This document shows positions 22,950 through 28,926 of a DNA stretch of 28,926 nucleotides, one piece after another. The stretch is from Chara braunii (lineage: Eukaryota > Streptophyta > Charophyceae > Charales > Characeae), in the NCBI GenBank assembly GCA_003427395.1, contig BFEA01000121.1, positions 2,777,287 through 2,806,212 of the forward strand. Reading direction: 5' to 3'. The stretch's first letter is position 1. Every line of letters begins with the position of its first letter. Both the position numbers and the translations under genes were made by a program. The notes below the pieces were generated by a model, which saw only the letters and a program-made list of their open reading frames with translations, made no database searches and had not been told where the DNA came from.

Positions 22950-23774
22950 GTGTACCCACTCACATACTCGCACCCAACCAGGGTGTGTAGACGCAACCAC
23001 CATACAATATACGGCCTCACTGCTGTTTGCTACGCAGGTAAGAGTTGCATTCTCACTCCAAACAACAATCTGTCCGTCCGCACCGATCCAAGGATCGAAC
23101 ACCTCCACGTTAAGAGGTAAACACTCAACCAAACGGCTAAGTGGATTGCGGTAAAAGTTAAGCCCCAAGATGAGTACTTACCCCACCCGAGCACGAGTAC
23201 TCGTTTTTCCCCACGGCCCAATGTACCCAGTCACACACGCGCACCCAACCAGCGTGTGTAGACGCAGCCACCATACAATATACGACCTCACTGCTGGTTG
23301 CTACGCAGGTAAGAATTGCATTCTCATTCCAGACAACAATCTATCTGTCCGCAACGATCCAAGGATCGAACACGTGACCTCCACGTTAAGTTGTAAACAC
23401 TCAACCAAACGGCTAAGTGGACTTGGGTGAGAGTTAAGCATCAAGATGAGTATTTAACCCCACCCCAGCACGGGTACTCAATTTTCCTTGCGACCCGGTC
23501 TACCATGTCACACAAGTGCACCCAACCAGCGTGTGTAGACGGAGCCACCATACAATGTACGACCTCACTTCTGGTTGCTACTCAGGCAAGAATTGCATTC
23601 TCAGGCTAGACAACATTTTGTCCGTCCGCACCGATCCAAGGATCGAACACGCGACCTCCACGTTAAGAGGTAAACAATAAACCAAACGGCTAAGTGGACT
23701 GGGGTAAAAGTTAAGCCCCAAGATAAGTACTAAACCCCACCCCAGCAAGGGTACTCGTTTTTCTCCGCGACCCG

Positions 23775-25159
23775 GTGTACCGAGTCACACACCCGCACCC
23801 AACCAGCGTGTGTAGACGCAGCCACCATACAATGTCCGACCTCACTACTGGTTGCTACGCAGGAAAGAATTGCATTCTCACTCAAGACAACAATCTGACC
23901 ATCCGCACCGATCCAGGGTTCGAACCCGCGAGCTCCGCGTTAAGAGGTAAATAATGAACCAAACGGCTAAGTGGACTGGGGTGAAAGTTAAGCCCCAAGA
24001 TGAGTACTTAACCCCACCCCAGCACGGGTACTTGTTTTTCCCCGCGACCCGGTGTACCCAGTCACACACGCACACCCAACCAAGGTGTGTAGATGCAGCC
24101 ACCATACAATGTACGACCTCACTACTGGTTGCTATGGAGGTAAGGATTGCATTCTCCCTCCAGACAACAATCTGTCCGTCCGCACCGATCCAAGGAACGA
24201 ACACTCGACCTCCACATTAAGAGGTAAACACTCAACATAAGAGCTAAGTTGACAGGGGTGAAAGTTAAGCCCCAAGATGAGTACTTAACCCAACCCTAGC
24301 ACGGGTACTCGTTTTTCCCCGCGACCCAGTGTACCCAGTCTTACACGCGCACCGAACCAGGGTGTTTGGATGCAACCACCATACAATGTACGACCTTCCT
24401 GCTGGTTGCTACGCAGGTAAGAGTTGCATTCTCACTCCAGACAACAATCTGTTCGTCCGCACCGATCCAAGGATCGAACACGCGACCTGCACGCTAAGAG
24501 GTAAACACTCAACCAAACGGCTAAGTGGACTGGGGTGAGAGTTAAGCCCCAAGATGAGTACTTAACCCCACCCCAGCACGGGTACTCGTTTTTCGCTGCG
24601 ACCTGGTGTACCCAGTCACACACGCGCACCCAACCAGCATGTGTAGACGCAGCCACCATACAATGTACGACCTCACTTCTGGTTGCTACGCAGGTAAGAA
24701 TAGCATTCTCAGTCCAGATAACATTCTGTCCGTCCGCACCGATCCAAGGATCGAACATGCGACCTCCACGTTAAGAGCTAAACAATCAACCGAACGGCTA
24801 AGTGGACTGGGGTAAACGTTAAGCCCCAAGATGAGTACTTAACCCCACGCCAGCAAGGGTATTCGTTTTTCGCCGCGACCCGGTGTACCGAGTCACACAC
24901 GCGCACCCAACAAGCGTGTGTAGACGCAGCCACCATACAATGTACGACCTCACTGCTGGTAGCTACGCAGGTAAGAATTGCATTCTCACTCCAGACAACA
25001 ATATGTCCATCCGCATCGATCCAAGTATCGAACACGCGACCTCCACGTTAAGAGGTAAACAATCAACCAAACGGCTAAGTGGACTGGGGTGAAAGTTGAG
25101 CCCCAAGATGAGTACTTAACCACACCCCAGCACCGGTACTCGTTTTTCCCCGCGACCCG
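23775..25159. repeat. Five-unit higher-order repeat (1385 bp), copy 1
   Basis: Units A to E start at 23775, 24052, 24329, 24606 and 24883. Diagnostic marks: A has CTCAAGACAACAATCTG, GGTTCGAACCCGCG and GGTAAATAAT. B has GCTATGGAGGTAAG and CACTCGACCTCCACATTAAG. C has GGATGCAACCACC and GTAAGAGTTGC. D has CACTTCTGGTTGC, CAGTCC and AACATTCTG, and AAGAGCTAAACAATC. E is preceded by GGGGTAAACGTTAAG and carries GAGTCACACACGCGCACC. All return 1385 bp later. Confidence 0.88.
23916..23927 (-). promoter_or_regulatory. Perfect box B (GGTTCGAACCC) in unit A
   Basis: The palindrome GGGTTCGAACCC makes this copy a full match to the box B consensus GGTTCGANNCC on the minus strand, with a better T-arm (GCGGG, TTCGAAC, CCTGG pairing at four of five positions). 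Most other units have TGTTCGATCCT. If any unit recruits TFIIIC well, this type is a good candidate. Confidence 0.7.
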
Positions 25160-26543
25160 GTGTACAGAGTCACACACGCACACCCAACCAGGGTGTGTAG
25201 ACGCAGCCACCATACAATGTACCACCTCACTACTGGTTGCTACGGAGGTAAGAATTGCATTCTCACTCAAGACAACAATCTGTCCATCCGCACCGATCCA
25301 AGGTTCGAACCCGCGACCTCCACGTTAAGAGGTAAATAATCAACCAAACGGCTAAATGGACTGGGGTGAAAGTTCAGCCCCAAGATGAGTACTTAACTCC
25401 ACCCCAGCACGGGTACTTGTTTTTCCCCGCGAGCCGGTGTACCCCGTCACACACGCACACCCAACCAAGGTGTGTAGATGCAGCCACCATACAATGTACG
25501 ACCTCACTACTGGTTGCTATGGAGGTAAGAATTGCATTCTCACTCCAGACAACAATCTGTCCGTCTGCACCGATCCAAGGACCGAACACTCAACCTCCAC
25601 ATTAAGAGGTAAACACTCAACCTAACAGCTAAGTTGACAGGGGTGAAAGTTAAGCCCCAAGATGAGTACTTAACCCCACCCCAGCACAGGTACTTGTTTT
25701 TCCCCGCGACCCGGTGTACCTAGTCACACACGCGCACCCAACCAGGGTGTGTGGACGCAACCACCATACAATGTACGACCTCAATGCTGGTTGCTACGCA
25801 GGTAAGAGTTGCATTCTCACTCCAGACAACAATCTGTCCGTCCGCACTGATCCAAGGATCGAACACGCGACCTCCACGTTAAGAGGTAAACACTTAACCA
25901 AACGGCTAAGTGGACTGGGGTGAGAGATAAGCCTTAAGATGAGTGCTTAACCCCACCCCAGCATGGGTACTCGTTTTTCCCTGCGACCCGGTGGACCCAG
26001 TAACACATGCGCACCCAACCAGCGTGTGTAGGCGCTGCCACCATACAATGTACGACCTCACTTCTGGTTGCTACGCAGGTAAGAATAACATTCTTAGTCC
26101 TGACAACATTCTGTCCGTCGGCACCGATCCAAGGATTGAACATGCGACCTCCACGTTAAGAGCTAAACAATCAACCAAATGGCTAAGTGGACTGCGGTAA
26201 ACGTTAAGCCCCAAGATGACTACTTAACCCCACCCTAGCAAGGGTACTCGTTTTTCGCCGCGACCCGGTGTACCGAGTCACACACGCGCACCCAACCAGC
26301 GTGTGTAGACGCAGCCACTATACAATGTACGACCTCACTGCTGATTGCAACGCAGATAAGAATTTCATTCTCACTCCACACAACAATCTGTCCATCTGCA
26401 CCGATCCAAGGATCGAACACGCGACCTCCACGTTAAGAGGTAAACAATCAACCAAATGGCTAAGTGGACAAGGTGAAAGTTAAGCCCCAAGATTTGTACA
26501 TAACCACACCCGAGCACGGGTACTTGTTTTTCCCCGCGACCCG
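25160..26543. repeat. Five-unit higher-order repeat, copy 2
   Basis: Units A' to E' start at 25160, 25437, 25714, 25991 and 26268, each 1385 bp after its partner, with the same diagnostic marks. The copies differ at scattered bases, mostly single substitutions, so this duplication is younger than the unit-to-unit divergence. Confidence 0.88.
25302..25311 (-). promoter_or_regulatory. Perfect box B (GGTTCGAACC) in unit A'
   Basis: This is the partner of the copy at 23916, exactly 1385 bp away. Both lie in units ending in the GGTAAATAAT variant. The third higher-order copy lost this version, because its A/B hybrid unit took the B-type sequence GGACCGAACAC. Confidence 0.7.
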
Positions 26544-26820
26544 GTGTACCGAGTCACACACGCACACCCAACCAGGGAGTGTAGACGCAGCCACCATACA
26601 ATGTACGACCTTACTGCTGGTTGCTATGGAGGTAAGAATTGGATTCTAACTCCAGACAACAATTTGTCCGTCCGCACCGATCCAAGGACCGAACACTCGA
26701 CCTCCACATTAAGAGGTAAACACTCAACCAAACAGCGAAGTTGACTGGGGTGAAAGTTAAGCCCGAAGATCAGTACTTAACCTCACCCTAGCATGGGTAC
26801 TCGTTTTTCCCCGCGACCCG
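26544..26820. repeat. A/B hybrid unit opening a shortened third higher-order copy
   Basis: The left half (GTGTACCGAGTCACACACGC, ACCCAACCAGGG) matches unit A'. The right half (GCTATGGAGGTAAG, GGACCGAACACTCGACC, CACATTAAGAGG, AAGTTGAC) matches unit B'. A C-like unit follows at 26821 (GACACAACCACG, GTAAGAGTTGC). An unequal crossover between A and B type units explains the loss of one unit. Confidence 0.75.
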
Positions 26821-27374
26821 GTGTACCCAGTCACACACGTGCACCCAACCAGGGTGTGTAGACACAACCACGATACAATGTACGACCTCACTGCTGGTTG
26901 CTACGCAGGTAAGAGTTGCATTCTCACTCGAGACAACAATCTGTCCGCCTGCACCGATCCAAGGATTGAACACGCGACCTCCACGTTAAGTGGTACAAAC
27001 TCAACCAAACGGCGAAGTGGACTGGGGTAAAAGTTAAGCCCCAAGATGAGTACTTAACCCCATTCCAGCACGGGTACTCGTTTTTCCCCAGGGCCCGATG
27101 TACCTAGTCACACACCCGCACCTGACCAGGGTGTGTAGACGCAGCCACCATACAATGTACGACCTCACTGCTGGTTGCTACGGAGGTAACAATTGCATTC
27201 TCACTCCAGACAACAATCTATTTGTCTGCAACGATCCAAGGATCGAACACGCGACCTCCACGGTAAGAGGTAAACACTCAACCAAACGGCTAAATGGACA
27301 AGGGTGAGAGTTAAGCCCTAAGATGAGTACTTAACCCCACCCCAGCACGGGTACTCGTTTTTCCCCGCGGCCCG

Positions 27375-27928
27375 GTGTACCAAATCACACACGCGCACCC
27401 AAGCAGCGTGTGTAGACGAAGCCACCATACAATCTACGACCTCTCTGCTGGTTGCCACGCAGGTAAGAATTGCATTCTTTGTCCTAACAACAATCTGTCC
27501 GTCCGCATCGATCAGACGATCGAACACGCGACCTCCACGTTAAGAGGTAAACAATCAACCAAACGGCTAAGTGGACTACGGTGAAAGTTAAGCCCCAAGA
27601 TGAGTACTTAACCCCACCTCCGCACGGGTACTCGTTTTTCCCCGCGACCGGGTATGCCGTGTCACACACACACACCCAACCAGGGTGTGTACATGCAGCC
27701 ACCATACAATGTACGACCTCACTGGTGGTTGCTATGCAGATAAGAATTGCATTCGCACTCCAGACAACAATCTGCCCGTCCGCACCGATCCAAGGATCGA
27801 ACACGCGACCACCACGTTAAGGGGTAAACACTCAACCAAACAGCTAAGTTGGGTGGGGTGAAAGTTAAGCCCCAAGATGAGTACTTCACCGCACCCCCGC
27901 ACAGCTACTTGTTTTTCCCCGCGACCCG
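27375..27928. repeat. Two-unit block, right copy (partner 22396-22949)
   Basis: This copy shares the private variants listed at 22396. The next units (22950 and 27929) also share ACGCAACCACC and GTAAGAGTTGC, so the block may be three units long. The two copies bracket the five-unit higher-order repeats. Confidence 0.8.
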
Positions 27929-28754
27929 GTGTACCCAGTCACACACGCACACCCAACCGGGGTGTGTAGACGCAACCACCATGCAATGCATCACTGCTGG
28001 TTGCTACGCAGGTAAGAGTTGCATTCTCACTCAAGACCACAATCTGTCCGTCCGCACCGATTTAAGGATCGCACACGCGACCTCCACGTTAAGAGGTAAA
28101 CACTCAACCAAACGGCTAAGTGGACGGGGGTGAAAGTTAAGCCCCAAGATGAGTACTTAACCCCACCTTAGCACGGGTACTCGTTTTTCCCCACGGCGCG
28201 ATGTACCCAATCACACACGCGCACCCAACCAGGGTGTGTAGACGCAACCACCATACAATGTACGACCTCCCTGCTGGTTGCTACGCATGTAAGCGTTGCA
28301 TTCTCACTTAAGACAACAATCTGTCCGTCCGCACCGATCCAAGGACCGAACACTCAACCTCCACTTTAAGAGGTAAACACTCAACCAAACGGCTAAGTGG
28401 AATGGGGTGAGAGTTAAGCCCTAAGATGAGTACTTAACGCCACCCAAGCACGGGTACTCGTTTTTCCCCGCGACCCGGTGTACCCAGTCACACACGCGCT
28501 CCCAACCAGCGTGTGTAGACGCAGCCACCATACAATGTACGAGGTCACTGCTGGTTGCTACGCAGGTAAGAATTGCATTCTCAGTCTAGACAACAATCTG
28601 TCCGTCCGCACCGATCCAAGGATCGAACACTCGACCTCCACGTTAAGAAGTTAACAGTCAACCAAATGCCTAAGTGGACTGGGGTGAAAGTTAAGCCCCA
28701 AGATGAGTACTTAACCCCACCCCACTTCGGGTACTCGTTTTTCACTTCGACCCG

Positions 28755-28926
28755 GTGTACCGAGTCACACACGCATATCCAACCAGGGTGTGTCCACGCA
28801 GCCACCATACAATGTACTATCTTACTGCTGGTTGCTATGCAGGTAAGAATTGAATTCTCACTCCGCACAACAATCTGTCTGTTCGCACCGATGCAAGGAT
28901 CGAATACGCGACCTCCACGTTAAGAG
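28755..28926. repeat. Cut last unit of the array
   Basis: The last anchor is at 28755, and the window ends inside the tRNA-like module just after CCTCCACGTTAAGAG. The array therefore continues to the right. Confidence 0.9.

Larger units (their letters stand above)
1..28926. repeat. Tandem satellite array, about 277-bp unit, about 107 units
   Basis: The whole window is a head-to-tail array of one unit. The anchor GTGTACC (with small variants) recurs at 222, 499, 869, 1064, 1342, 1619, 2147 and so on to 28478 and 28755, mostly at 277-bp steps, with 276 or 278 where one base is lost or gained. All units face the same way, and I saw no inverted unit and no inserted unique DNA. By eye, neighbouring units differ at roughly one base in five to ten, so the array is old and only partly homogenised. 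No stretch lies outside the array. The period is not a multiple of three, so any reading frame shifts at each unit. A satellite of a eukaryotic genome fits best. The array continues beyond both edges. Confidence 0.97.

Noticed and set aside
1-28926. CRISPR array
   Set aside because: The unit is 277 bp with no short direct repeats separated by unique spacers. All parts of the unit recur.
1-28926. 5S or other rDNA repeat, or histone-type gene repeat
   Set aside because: I see no 5S internal control region, no rRNA motif and no conserved protein frame in the unit.
1-28926. Individual SINE insertions or LTR elements with a tRNA primer-binding site
   Set aside because: There are no target-site duplications, poly(A) tails, terminal repeats or reverse transcriptase. 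The tRNA likeness spans a whole tRNA length, not the 18 bases of a primer-binding site.

Overview
The window is one uninterrupted satellite-type tandem array. It has no convincing protein-coding gene, no mature tRNA or rRNA gene and no unique flanking sequence. A unit of about 277 bp repeats head to tail from the first base to the last. Using the near-invariant anchor GTGTACC as the unit start, I count about 107 units or remnants, plus a cut first unit. Most anchors are exactly 277 bp apart, for example 24052, 24329, 24606, 24883, 25160, 25437, 25714, 25991 and 26268. The array runs off both ends, so its true size is unknown.

The main feature of the unit is a tRNA-like segment of about 70 bp on the minus strand. 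It carries a box A-like TAGCCGTTTGG and a box B-like TGTTCGATCC at the spacing of an internal RNA polymerase III promoter. This points to a eukaryotic nuclear genome and a tRNA-derived satellite, perhaps born from a tRNA-derived SINE or tRNA pseudogene. I cannot name the organism. The rest of the unit holds several inverted repeats (two of them mutually exclusive hairpins) and a T5 run on the plus strand.

Layout: from 1 to about 21.0 kb, full units alternate with many shortened or rearranged ones (near 740-830, 869, 1825, 2424, 7869, 8677, 9223, 9720, 10568, 11867, 12855, 14500, 16410, 20258, 20504 and 20748). From about 21.0 kb to the end, spacing is very regular (271-277 bp) and a higher-order repeat of five units (1385 bp) appears at 23775-25159 and 25160-26543. 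A shortened third copy starts with an A/B hybrid unit at 26544. Other long-range duplicates pair 4833-6217 with 7592-8933, 17225-18050 with 20748-21568, and 22396-22949 with 27375-27928. These are the marks of unequal crossover or gene conversion.

Nothing here works together as an operon or pathway. The plausible biology is structural heterochromatin or satellite DNA, with a possible capacity for Pol III transcription from the minus strand. Statements about transcription are inference. The repeat structure, box-like motifs and inverted repeats can be read directly in the sequence.
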